A stretch of DNA of 64,000 nt from Amycolatopsis sp. NBRC 101858 (GCF_030269325.1 NZ_BSTD01000007.1:682001-746000), one strand, 5' to 3'. Counted from the stretch's first letter, positions 52,701 to 60,402 are shown. Notes: generated from the sequence alone by a model not told the origin. Made by a program: numbers and translations.

Positions 52701-55159
52701 GGAACCGCGGCCGGCTCGGGAGCGGCGTGGTCGAGCACCGCGACATCGGTGCCGAAACCCGCGGCCAGCTCGGGCAGGGACTGGTCCGCCTGCTCGCCGA
52801 CCGCCGCCGCGAACGAAGCGAGGTCGGCGTGGTCGAACAGGTCGAGCACCTCGACGTCGGTGCCGAACCGCTCGTTGATCCGGGCCACCAGCTGCGTGCC
52901 GTTGAGGGAGTTGCCGCCGACGTCGAAGAAGTCGTCGTCGAGACCCAGCTCGGGTTCCTTGAGCACTTCCCGCGCGAACCCGAGCACCACCGCCGCAACA
53001 TCGTCGTCCTCGGATTGCTCGGCCGGAACCGGCTCTGCAACTGAAAGCGCTTCCCCAGGCGGCGCGAGCACGGGCCAGCAGTGCTCTTCAGCGAGCGGAG
53101 CCAACGGCAACCGGAGCCGCCGGCGCGGATGCCGCCCGCGCAGGCCTCGCCAGTCGAGGTCGTGACCGGCCAGGTAGAGCACGCGCACGGCGTCGAGCAG
53201 GCCGGCCGCCGCCGGTCCGGGCAGCGCAGCGGACAGCGCGCTGCCGGGGGCGAGGTCGAGGACGCACGGGGCGTCGAGTCCGGCCAAGGCCCGCTCGAGC
53301 GCCGCCCGGTCCGGCAAAGCAGGCGCCGAATCCGCCCTCAACGCGTCGGCCGTCGACTGCGCACCCCGCAGCACACGGGCGGCAGCCGCGCCGATCCCGT
53401 GCGCCAGCACCAAAGCCGGACGCACCCCCGCCCCGGTCAGCACGCGGTGCGCGCCGAGCAGCCAGACCAGCCCGCGCTGGGCCGACGTCCACTCCGTCTC
53501 GGGGACGGCAGCCGAGGCCTCCGCGACGACGTCGGCGAACCCGGCGAACTCCGCGACCGCCGCCCGAAGCCGGCGGGCCGGCACGTCAGACGGCTCGCCG
53601 AGGACCACGACGACGGGCCGCACCCGGCTCTCCGCCTCGTGCACCGGCCAGGCCGCGGCGAGCTGGTCCATCAGGTCCTTGACATCGGACGTCACCCAGG
53701 CCGACCGGTACCCGAAATGCTCGCGCCCGGTCCCAAGAACCTCAGCCGCGGCAGCCAGGTCGAAGCCGGACACGTCCTCGGCGATCCGGTCGCGCAGCGC
53801 GCCGGCCGCTTGCCGCAGGCCGTCGGCGGTGCGGGCCGAAAGCACGACCAGTTGCTCGTCGGCCGTCTCGCTCGACGGGCTCGCCACCGCGGGCCCTTCC
53901 TCGACGATCACGTGCACGTTCGTGCCACTGAGGCCGAACCCGCTGATCCCCGCGCACCGGGGCCCGCCGTCGTTCGGCCAGGGTTCACGACCCGCGGCGA
54001 TCCGGACCGGTGCCTCCGGCAGCAGTGGGTTCGGCGCCGCGAAGTGCGCGGTCGGGAAGATCTCGCCCGCGCGGAACTGGGCGAGGATCCGCACGAGGCC
54101 CGCGAAGCCGGCCATGCAGCCGAGGTGCCCGAAGGACCCCTTCACCGACGACACCACCGGCGTTCCCCGGCCGTACGGGGCGAACGCGGCCGCGAGCCCT
54201 TCGATCTCGATCGGGTCGCCGATCTTCGTGCCGGTCCCGTGCGCTTCCACGTAGCCGATCTCCGCCGGCGTCCGCGCCGCGTCCCGCAGTGCGGCCGCGA
54301 CGACCTCGGCCTGCGCGGCCGGGCTCGGCACGGTCAGCCCGGTGCTGCGGCGCGCGTCCTGGTTCACCGCGCTGCCCCGCACCACCGCGTGCACGGTGTC
54401 GCCGTCGGCAAGTGCGGCGTCGAGCCGCTTGAGGACCACGAACCCGCCGCCCTCGCCGTAGGCCGTCCCATCGGCGGCACGGTCGAACGGGCGGCAGCGG
54501 TCCGACGCGGACAGCACGCCGAGCCCGTCGGCACCCGGAGTGCGCCGCGGCAGCTCGCCCAGGACGAGTTCGTAGCCGCCGACGAGCGCGACGTCGCTTT
54601 CTCCCCGGACCAGCTTCCAGCGTGCCTCGTGCAACGCGGTGAGGAACGACGAACACGACGTGTCGAGCACCTGCGCCGCACCGCGCAGGTCGAGGTGGTA
54701 GGCGATGCGGCCGGCCGCGTAGGCGTGCAGGCTGCCAGTGGCGGCCGGGCCGGTGGCGCGCGCTTCCGGCGTCAGCAGGTCCGCGAGGCTGGGGTGCGGT
54801 CCGCCGTAGCCGCCGACGAGCACCGCGGCGTTCGTCCCGGCGAGTTCGCCCGGCGCGTACCCGGCGTCGCCGACCGCGGCCACGGCCAGCTGCAGCATGC
54901 GCCGCTGCCGCGGGTCGATCAGCTCCGCTTCGGCGCGCGAAAGGCCGAAATAACGGTGGTCGAACTCCGTGACGTCGTCGACCCAGCCGCCTTCCCGGTC
55001 GGTTTCCGACGTGGTGACGCCTGTGCGCTCGGCCCGGCGCGCCGGCAGCGGCCGCATCGCGTCGCGACCGGCGGCGAGCACCTCGGTCAAGGTTTCCCAG
55101 TCGGCGCAGCCCGGAAGGTCGAAGGCGACGCCGATCACCGCTACAGCCGTGCTTGTCAT
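49790..55159 (-). CDS. Hybrid megasynthase KS-(AT0)-PCP-C-PCP-E
   Basis: A 1789-residue protein. KS about 1-425: Cys169 (LDTSCSSF), His307 (VEAHGTGT), His345 (GSFGHLG), all intact. Residues about 435-700 look like a shrunken acyltransferase: the GHSxG site reads AHGIG (Gly588 instead of Ser), so it cannot load. PCP with Ser751 (DVGGNSLNG). C domain about 825-1250 with FHHLFVDGWSW (Asp970). PCP with Ser1303 (EAGGDSMTA). The C-terminal domain about 1355-1785 is an epimerase: DYWNHGVGYAL, HHAMVDLYSW, VGHGREDL and LGRTVGYFNATHPF. There is no adenylation or thioesterase domain. Loading in trans and release by another enzyme are required. Confidence 0.92.
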   Translation of the reverse strand: MTSTAVAVIGVAFDLPGCADWETLTEVLAAGRDAMRPLPARRAERTGVTTSETDREGGWVDDVTEFDHRYFGLSRAEAELIDPRQRRMLQLAVAAVGDAGYAPGELAGTNAAVLVGGYGGPHPSLADLLTPEARATGPAATGSLHAYAAGRIAYHLDLRGAAQVLDTSCSSFLTALHEARWKLVRGESDVALVGGYELVLGELPRRTPGADGLGVLSASDRCRPFDRAADGTAYGEGGGFVVLKRLDAALADGDTVHAVVRGSAVNQDARRSTGLTVPSPAAQAEVVAAALRDAARTPAEIGYVEAHGTGTKIGDPIEIEGLAAAFAPYGRGTPVVSSVKGSFGHLGCMAGFAGLVRILAQFRAGEIFPTAHFAAPNPLLPEAPVRIAAGREPWPNDGGPRCAGISGFGLSGTNVHVIVEEGPAVASPSSETADEQLVVLSARTADGLRQAAGALRDRIAEDVSGFDLAAAAEVLGTGREHFGYRSAWVTSDVKDLMDQLAAAWPVHEAESRVRPVVVVLGEPSDVPARRLRAAVAEFAGFADVVAEASAAVPETEWTSAQRGLVWLLGAHRVLTGAGVRPALVLAHGIGAAAARVLRGAQSTADALRADSAPALPDRAALERALAGLDAPCVLDLAPGSALSAALPGPAAAGLLDAVRVLYLAGHDLDWRGLRGRHPRRRLRLPLAPLAEEHCWPVLAPPGEALSVAEPVPAEQSEDDDVAAVVLGFAREVLKEPELGLDDDFFDVGGNSLNGTQLVARINERFGTDVEVLDLFDHADLASFAAAVGEQADQSLPELAAGFGTDVAVLDHAAPEPAAVPVVAERSPLSGEQLAIWAGYRLEPEAATYHLPAALLLAADADLPALSALLTGLAARHPMVRAFLEDGRDGTPEQVIAPAGPVRPVLTELDLTAFAEGEPEARQALLRGLRSLVAVPLSPYAEPGRYEVVRARFADRTRDVLLLTFHHLFVDGWSWRLLFDDLAGTRTAPDRHYFAHVTDQCSTLDSPEGTDLARFWQDYLAGSRYVPLPADASATGTGHDEVAFGLAPDLAAGLRELSRRSRRTPNMVLLAAWAVLLWQLTGDPDVCVAVPAAGRRPEDEPVVGNYATTLVVRVLVRPEEPFSALVDAVRTASLRAVGHQGLPTDRLRRIARPGSADPLAATMFSLSTDVAPLTRLGADGPAVELLDVGQGGQAFPVGLVLLEYGDELRGRLQYDTGSFTAATAREWLDSYLGLLGRVVAEDAGFLIEAVAGTAVARTEPQPVVGRPGHVPPRTPMEERLVALWGERFGRIGVLDDFLEAGGDSMTAIALASAAAEAGLSLRPKHILDHRTIEAIARVTTELDPEPAAEHISEEDDSDVGASPAQLEFLARQVPRPDYWNHGVGYALRRSVGTDELDRALETLAERHPVLRARLRPDGDGWVQTVAPEPPSATEFALRDVPPERWTAAVDDLATGLHETLSLADGPVCRAGVFRRGGDGPDDLVLAVHHAMVDLYSWNVLSEELAALLDGRPLPPPGPDFLSWTRRLARTVREEPDRLDAGYWLDRSWSAQLSPLPAGGFGVEATTRELDSEYPLAAVTAGVTRYEQLLAGLGTALQHWLGVRGGEVAIQLVGHGREDLAGDVDLGRTVGYFNATHPFALSLPGRRPAGAHTAAVAAELRSVPRGGFDFEPALRLHPDPGVRGRLAAIPAPALLFSFWGAPAFLATGRDDPAATLGAVRTDLVGRDRPHDMPRPCGLEVYPSVAGDRLRVRWRYSGDLLAEDSVRQLAEHFGAALERLSPSGENEGVENP

Positions 55160-56385
55160 GCCTGTCCCCCGTTCGAAGGAGTGCCGGTGATGGAGCGCAC
55201 CTCCGGGACCGCGATGATCGCCAGGTTCACCACGGCGACCAGCGCGGCCATCGCGATCAGCGGTGCGGCGACGCCGGTGAGCGCGGCGATCGGGGCCGCG
55301 ATCGCGAGCCCGAGCGGCCGCGCCGCGAAGGAGAGCAACGCGTCGTACGAATCCGCCCTCGCCAAGGCGGTGGGCGGGAAGTGCCGTTGCATGGTGGTCT
55401 GCCAGACCGTGTTCAGGGTGCCGATGCCGAGCATGCCGATCCCGTAGGCGACCGCCTCGACCCACGGCGCCAGCGGCACCGCGAACGCGAGCAGCGGCAA
55501 CGCGAACAGGGCCCCGCACACCGACGTCGCGACCAGCGGCCGGCCGAACCGCAGCCGTGGCGCGGCCAGCGCGCCCACCACCAGGCCGGCCATCCCGGCC
55601 TGGTAGATGACCACCCAGCTCACCTCGCCGCCGAGCGAGCGCACGGCGATCAGCGGGCCGAGCGTCATGAGCACACCCGCGGCCAGGTTCGACACGCCGT
55701 GTCCCACCAGGTTCGTCCAGAACCACGACCGGATCCGCACCTCGCGCCAGCCGTCGGCCAGCTCGCGGAAGAACGACGTCCCCCGCGCGGCCGGGTCCGG
55801 CCGTTCGGTGCGCACGCCGCCGAGGGTGGCGGCGGCCGCGGCGAACAGCGCCGCGGTCGCCACGAACGACCAGCCCGCGCCGACGGTGACCACCAGGACG
55901 CCCGCGATCCCCGGCCCGGCGACCAGCGCGATCCCGCGGGCGACACCGAGGTGGCCGTTCGCGGCCAGCCGGGCGTCCCCCGGCACGACCGCCGACACCA
56001 GGGGCGACATCGTGGGCGTGCCGAACGCGATGCCGACGCCGGTCACCGCCGAAAGCACGACCAGGTCGGTGATCCGGACGAACCCCAGCAGCAGCTCGAT
56101 CCCGATGCCCAGCTGGGCGACGCCGCGCAGCAGGTCGGCGGCGAACGCCACCCGCTGCGCCGGGAACCGGTCCGCCAGCACGCCGCCGACGGGCAGCAAC
56201 ACGAGCTGCGGCACCAGCTCCGCGGCCAGCACCAGCCCGAGGTCCCCCGCGTTGCCGGTCGCGTCGAGCACGGCGAGCGTCAACGCGGTCGGCACCAGGG
56301 CGGTCGCCAGGAACGACAGGCTCCGGCCGGTCAGCAGCCGGCGGAAGCCGGGAAGCCGGAAGACGGGGACGGCCACTCGGGTCAC
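55156..56385 (-). CDS. MFS exporter of the biosynthetic cluster
   Basis: A 409-residue, 12-segment major facilitator of the drug-export (MFS_3/enterobactin exporter-like) type. The start is GTG 56385, overlapping the thioesterase stop. Signs: FRRLLTGRSLSFLATALVPT at the start, the loop motif GGVLADRFPAQRVAF (about 72-86), then RTERPDPAARGTSFFRELAD in the central loop. Its stop overlaps the megasynthase ATG (55156-55159). It probably exports the finished compound or a protected precursor that the secreted aminopeptidase then processes. Confidence 0.92.
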   Translation of the reverse strand: MTRVAVPVFRLPGFRRLLTGRSLSFLATALVPTALTLAVLDATGNAGDLGLVLAAELVPQLVLLPVGGVLADRFPAQRVAFAADLLRGVAQLGIGIELLLGFVRITDLVVLSAVTGVGIAFGTPTMSPLVSAVVPGDARLAANGHLGVARGIALVAGPGIAGVLVVTVGAGWSFVATAALFAAAAATLGGVRTERPDPAARGTSFFRELADGWREVRIRSWFWTNLVGHGVSNLAAGVLMTLGPLIAVRSLGGEVSWVVIYQAGMAGLVVGALAAPRLRFGRPLVATSVCGALFALPLLAFAVPLAPWVEAVAYGIGMLGIGTLNTVWQTTMQRHFPPTALARADSYDALLSFAARPLGLAIAAPIAALTGVAAPLIAMAALVAVVNLAIIAVPEVRSITGTPSNGGQA

Positions 56386-57149
56386 CGGGACACCGTCGCC
56401 CCGAACGGCTCGGCCAGCCGCTCTTGCAGCTGCGGCGGCGCGTTCAGGAAGTCGTAGTGACCGCCTTCGACGACCGGAAAGTCGACGCGGTCGGCGTAGT
56501 GGCTCCAGCCCCGCAGCTCCTCCTGGGTCACCTCCGGGTCCTCCGACCAGTGCAGCACGGTGATCGCGAACGGTACGGTGCGCTCCGGCACCGGGCGCCG
56601 GTAGTCGCGGTTCGCCGCCAGGTCCTCGCGCAGGATCGCCAAGCCGAGCTCGACCAGCGGCGGGTACACCTCCCCGCCGCGGCTCAACGTCAGGAATTCG
56701 ATTTCCTTGCGAAGCTCGTCGTCGCCGAGGTCGAGGAACCGGTCGTGCGGGCAGTCGTGCGGGGCGACCTGAGCGGAGACGAACAGCGTCTCCGGCACCG
56801 GATCGCCGCGGTCGGCGAGCAGCGCGGCCGTCTCGAAGGCCGGCAGCGCGCCGGCGCAGTGCCCGAAGAACGCGAACGGCCGGTCGAGGTGCGGCAGCAG
56901 CGCCTCGGCCAGCGAGGCGGCCAGCTCCGCGTAGGTGCCGTAGTGCCCTTCGCGGATGCGGTTCTCCCGGCCGGGCAGCTGGATCGGGCACACCTCGACG
57001 TCGCCGATCGAGCGGGGCCAGCCGTTGAACATCGACGCGCCCACGCCGGAGTACGGGAAGCAGAAGAGCCGCGCGGCCGACGTGGCGGCGGGGGTGCGCA
57101 GGAGCCAGCGGCCGGGTTTGCCGGCTGCGGTGGCGGCGTTCGAGCTCAC
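56382..57149 (-). CDS. Type II thioesterase with Cys at the nucleophile position
   Basis: A 255-residue stand-alone thioesterase from GTG 57149, with GGAGG upstream. The N-terminal LFCFPYSGVGASMFNGW and IQLPGRENRIREG are typical of type II enzymes. The nucleophile elbow reads FFGHCAGALPAF, so Cys98 replaces Ser. His is in VEGGHYDFL. Cys-type thioesterases in NRPS systems are known to favour transfer or strained-ring formation over plain hydrolysis. Since the cluster also has a normal Ser enzyme (42325-43116), this one may have a biosynthetic role. Not a sequencing oddity by eye: neighbouring codons read normally. Confidence 0.9.
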   Translation of the reverse strand: MSSNAATAAGKPGRWLLRTPAATSAARLFCFPYSGVGASMFNGWPRSIGDVEVCPIQLPGRENRIREGHYGTYAELAASLAEALLPHLDRPFAFFGHCAGALPAFETAALLADRGDPVPETLFVSAQVAPHDCPHDRFLDLGDDELRKEIEFLTLSRGGEVYPPLVELGLAILREDLAANRDYRRPVPERTVPFAITVLHWSEDPEVTQEELRGWSHYADRVDFPVVEGGHYDFLNAPPQLQERLAEPFGATVSR

Positions 57150-57190
57150 GACGGGGTGTCCTCCGGGTTCGGCGGGGTTCGGTGGTCTGG

Positions 57191-58423
57191 TCACCTGGTG
57201 CGGACGGGAAGGCTGGTGAGGCCCGCGATGAACACCGAGGCCAGGTGCCGCGGTGCCCCGGTCACCTCGATGGTGCGGAACCGCCGGAAGAACTCGGTGA
57301 AGAGGATCCGGAAGGTCAGGCGCGCCAGTGTGGCACCGAGGCAGTAGTGCGGCCCGTGCCCGAAGGCGATGTGCCGGTTCTCCGTGCGGGTCACGTCGAA
57401 CCGGTAGGGATCGGCGAACACGGACTCGTCCCGGTTCGCCGAGCCGATCCAGACCGCGACGGCCTCGCCCGCCTCGACCCGGCCGCCGCTCAGCTCGGTG
57501 TCGGCGACCGCGTACCGGAGGAAGCTGTTCGCCGCCGACGTCCAGCGGAGCCCTTCCTCGACGAGCTGCGGGACCAGGCCCGGGTCGTCGAGCACGCGCC
57601 GGAGCTGGGCGTCGTGCTCGGCGAGCGCGAGGAGCGTTCCCGAGACTGTGTGCGGCGTCGTCGCGTTCGCGCCGAGCAGGATGCTGTAGCAGTTGTAGAC
57701 GACCTCTTCGTCGGTGAGCGGCGCGCCGCCCGCCGTCATGGTCATCAGGTGGCCGATCAGGTCGGCCCGCGCCGGGTCGTCGTCCCGGCGGAGCTTGACC
57801 TGCGCGCCGAAGTACTCGAACAGCTGGTGGTGCGCGATCGCGAGGGTCGCGCCACTGCTGCGGATCCGGAACCGGCTGTCGTCCGGCGCGGCCGCCATCG
57901 CCGTCCAGCGCACGAGCTCGTCCCAGTCGTCTTCGGGGATGCCGAGCAGCGACCCGGCCACCGTCATCGGCAGCGCGTAGGCCCGCTCGGCGACGTCCCA
58001 TTCGCCGCCGTCGAGCGCCGGCTCCAGGAACCGCAGCACGGCGCGGCGGATCCGATCGTCCCACGCGGCGAGCGTGCGGGCCGACAGCCGGGCGTTGAGC
58101 GGGCGGCGCAGTTCGCCGTGGCGCGGCGGGTCGCTCGAGACCAGCATGTGCCCGGCGGAGGTGTCGTCGACCCCGAGCTGGGTCAGCACGCTGCCCCGCT
58201 CCGACGTGAACGCGCGGTGGTCACCGAGCACCCGGCAGGCGTCGTGGAAGCGGGTGACCGACCGGAAGGACCGGCCGTCCGGCAGGACCTGGCGGTGCAA
58301 CGGGGCCCTCGCGCGCATCTCCGCCCACACCGGGTGCGGGTCGCCTTCGGCGAAGAAGGCGGCGTCGAAAAGATCCACAGTGGACAGATTGACGGCAGCG
58401 ACCGGACCGGCACTGATCCTCAT
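57191..58423 (-). CDS. Cytochrome P450, likely acting on a carrier-bound amino acid
   Basis: A 410-residue P450. Haem loop FGHGPHYCLGATLAR with Cys361, ExxR in VEEGLRW, early motif SSDPPRHGELRRPLNARL. The I-helix reads ILLGANATTPHTV: the acid of the usual AGxET/DT pair is missing. The ATG at 58423 overlaps the A-PCP stop (ATGA), making a tight A-PCP/P450 pair. In known pathways (novobiocin, nikkomycin, glycopeptides) such pairs beta-hydroxylate the amino acid bound to that carrier, which is inferred here too. No ferredoxin gene lies in the operon. Confidence 0.92.
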   Translation of the reverse strand: MRISAGPVAAVNLSTVDLFDAAFFAEGDPHPVWAEMRARAPLHRQVLPDGRSFRSVTRFHDACRVLGDHRAFTSERGSVLTQLGVDDTSAGHMLVSSDPPRHGELRRPLNARLSARTLAAWDDRIRRAVLRFLEPALDGGEWDVAERAYALPMTVAGSLLGIPEDDWDELVRWTAMAAAPDDSRFRIRSSGATLAIAHHQLFEYFGAQVKLRRDDDPARADLIGHLMTMTAGGAPLTDEEVVYNCYSILLGANATTPHTVSGTLLALAEHDAQLRRVLDDPGLVPQLVEEGLRWTSAANSFLRYAVADTELSGGRVEAGEAVAVWIGSANRDESVFADPYRFDVTRTENRHIAFGHGPHYCLGATLARLTFRILFTEFFRRFRTIEVTGAPRHLASVFIAGLTSLPVRTR

Positions 58424-60168
58424 GCCGAGAGCGCTTTCTCGATGACCTGCGCAAGACCGGCCGGGGTCGGCTCGAGGTAGAAGTCCATCGGCGAGACCTC
58501 GACGCCGAACCGGCCGGCGAGCTCGCCGATGACCCGCACGCCGAGCAGCGAGTGGCCGCCGAGCTCGAAGAAGTCGTCGTCGGCGCCGATGCCGTCGATG
58601 CCGAGGTGGTCGGTCCACACCGTCGCCACGGCGTCCGCCACCTCGCCGTCGGGTGCCCGGTACTCGGCACTCAGCTCCGGCCGGTCCGAGGACGTTTCGC
58701 GCGCCAGCGCGGCCCGGTCGACCTTGCCGTTCGCCGTCAGCGGCAGCTCGTCCGCCAGCCGGATGCGAGCGGGCAGGGCGTAGGCGGGCAGGACGTCACC
58801 GAGCTGCCTTCGGATGTCCAAAGTGGACAACCGAGTGCCGGGCGTGGCGACGACCCAGGCCACGAGCCTGCTCCCGGCCTCGACGACGGCGACCGCGTCG
58901 GCGACACCGGGCACCTCGGCCAGCGCGGCTTCGACCGCACCGAGCTCGATCCGGAAGCCCCGGATCTTGACCTGCTGGTCGGCCCGGCCGTGGTAGAGCA
59001 GGACACCGTCCGGCCGGCGCTCGACGAGGTCACCGGTGCGGTACATCCGCTGCCCCGGCACCCCGCTCACGGTGTCGGGCAGGAAGCGTTCGGCCGTCAG
59101 CTCGGGGCTCCCCCAGTACCCGTGGGCGAGGCCGGCACCCGTGGCGTACAGCTCGCCGATCGTCCCGTCCGGCACCGGGGCGAGGTGCTCGTCGAGCACG
59201 TGCACGCCGGTGCCGCGGATCGGCCGCCCGATGGGCACCGAGTCGTGCGGCGGCTCGGTCACCCGGTGGCAGCAGGTGAAGGTGGTGTTTTCGGTGGGCC
59301 CGTAGCCGTTGACCACGGCGGTTCCCGGGAGCGCCGCCAGCGCCCGCCGCACGTGGGCCGGGGACAGCACGTCGCCGCCGGCGATGAGGTAGCGCAGGCC
59401 GCGCAGGTCGTCCAGCCCCGTTTCGACGGCCTGGTGGAACAGCCCCGCGGTCAGCCACAGCACGGTGACCCCGTGCCGCCCGGCGAACTTCGTCAGCTCG
59501 GTGATCGAGAGGTCGTGCGCGGGGGCGAGCACGAGGCGGGCGCCGTTGAGCAGCGGGCCCCAGATCTCCAGCGTCGAAGCGTCGAACGCGGCGGGGGCGA
59601 AGTGCAGGAAGACGTCGTCGGCGCCGATCGGCAGGAAGTCCGTGTCCACGACCAGCCGGCAGACGGCCCGGTGCGGCACGCACACGCCCTTCGGGGCGCC
59701 CGTCGAACCCGAGGTGTACGCGAGGTAGGCGACGTCTTCGGCGTGCACGCCGGGGCCGCGAAAGCCGAGGTCGGGGTGCTCGACGTCCGAGCGAACGGCC
59801 CGCACGCCCGCGACCGCCCGGTCGTCCGGGACGAGGAGCACCTCGGCGCCGGCGTCCCGGAGGACGAGTTCCCGGTGCCGCGCCGGATACCGCGAGTCCA
59901 GCGCGAGATAGGCACCGCCGGCTTTCAGAACCGAAAGCAAAGCGACGACGGTGGCGATTCCACGACCGGCTTCGACGGCCACGACGTCCCCGGGCCGCAC
60001 CCCACCGGCGACCAATGCCGAGGCCAGCCGATCGGACCGGTCGTCGAGAGCGGCATACGTGAGTTCCCGTTCTCCGTCCGTGAGCGCGATCCGATCCCCC
60101 GAAAGCAACACGACTTCGGCGAATCGAGCAACAATAGTGGTGGAATGCTCGATAAAGACGTCACTCAT
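58420..60168 (-). CDS. NRPS adenylation-carrier protein (A-PCP), predicted Val
   Basis: A 582-residue protein, first gene of the operon. ATG 60168 with AAGGAG upstream; the frame runs on to 60207 without a site. A domain: A3 LAYTSGSTGAPKG, A4 FAPAAFDASTLEIWG, A5 VNGYGPTENTTF, A7 YRTGDL, A8 GRADQQVKIRGFRIELGAVE, A10 LTANGKVDR. By hand alignment to GrsA-Phe the pocket reads D-A-L-W-I-G-G-T-F-K, close to the known valine code DAFWIGGTFK. Carrier with Ser540 (ELGGHSLLG). It is coupled to the P450 gene, so a PCP-bound beta-hydroxyvaline is the likely product. The hydroxylated residue must be handed to another protein. Confidence 0.93.
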   Translation of the reverse strand: MSDVFIEHSTTIVARFAEVVLLSGDRIALTDGERELTYAALDDRSDRLASALVAGGVRPGDVVAVEAGRGIATVVALLSVLKAGGAYLALDSRYPARHRELVLRDAGAEVLLVPDDRAVAGVRAVRSDVEHPDLGFRGPGVHAEDVAYLAYTSGSTGAPKGVCVPHRAVCRLVVDTDFLPIGADDVFLHFAPAAFDASTLEIWGPLLNGARLVLAPAHDLSITELTKFAGRHGVTVLWLTAGLFHQAVETGLDDLRGLRYLIAGGDVLSPAHVRRALAALPGTAVVNGYGPTENTTFTCCHRVTEPPHDSVPIGRPIRGTGVHVLDEHLAPVPDGTIGELYATGAGLAHGYWGSPELTAERFLPDTVSGVPGQRMYRTGDLVERRPDGVLLYHGRADQQVKIRGFRIELGAVEAALAEVPGVADAVAVVEAGSRLVAWVVATPGTRLSTLDIRRQLGDVLPAYALPARIRLADELPLTANGKVDRAALARETSSDRPELSAEYRAPDGEVADAVATVWTDHLGIDGIGADDDFFELGGHSLLGVRVIGELAGRFGVEVSPMDFYLEPTPAGLAQVIEKALSA

Positions 60169-60326
60169 TGCACTCCTTTCAGCCCGACCGGCGAAGGCAC
60201 CATTCATCCGGGCGCGAGATGTCTCACGGTGCTGGAATCAGAGCAAAACCCCAGTTCAGAGCGACTGCTCCCGCGGCGTGGCAAGCTCTGCGCCACATCC
60301 GCGGGCTCCCCAGAGCCCTGCTGGGA

Positions 60327-60344
60327 CTTCGCGAAAGCTTCGAT
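60327..60344 (-). promoter_or_regulatory. Candidate SARP heptamer direct repeat
   Basis: CTTCGCG (60327-60333) and CTTCGAT (60338-60344) share five of seven bases and begin exactly 11 bases apart. SARP activators are known to bind heptamer repeats with 11-base periodicity. They lie about 160 bases upstream of the operon start, and a SARP gene lies at the far end of the cluster. No convincing -10 is seen at the expected distance. Confidence 0.35.
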
Positions 60345-60369
60345 GAACCCCCGGAGTTCGTTGTCTTCG

Positions 60370-60402
60370 CAAGACTAGCGGAAAATTGCCCACCAAGACT
60401 AG
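60370..60402. repeat. Nine-base direct repeat CAAGACTAG upstream of the NRPS operon
   Basis: Exact copies at 60370-60378 and 60394-60402, 24 bases apart. On the operon strand each reads CTAGTCTTG and contains TAGTCT, similar to a -10. The first copy is also half of a small inverted repeat (GTCTT 60363-60367, AAGAC 60371-60375). Possible activator site or tandem promoters. Confidence 0.5.

Noticed and set aside
45206..53044. Plus-strand frames of over 1000 residues opposite FkbH, KAS III and the megasynthase
   Set aside because: Antisense shadows of genes with intact active sites; composition is typical of high-GC antisense frames.
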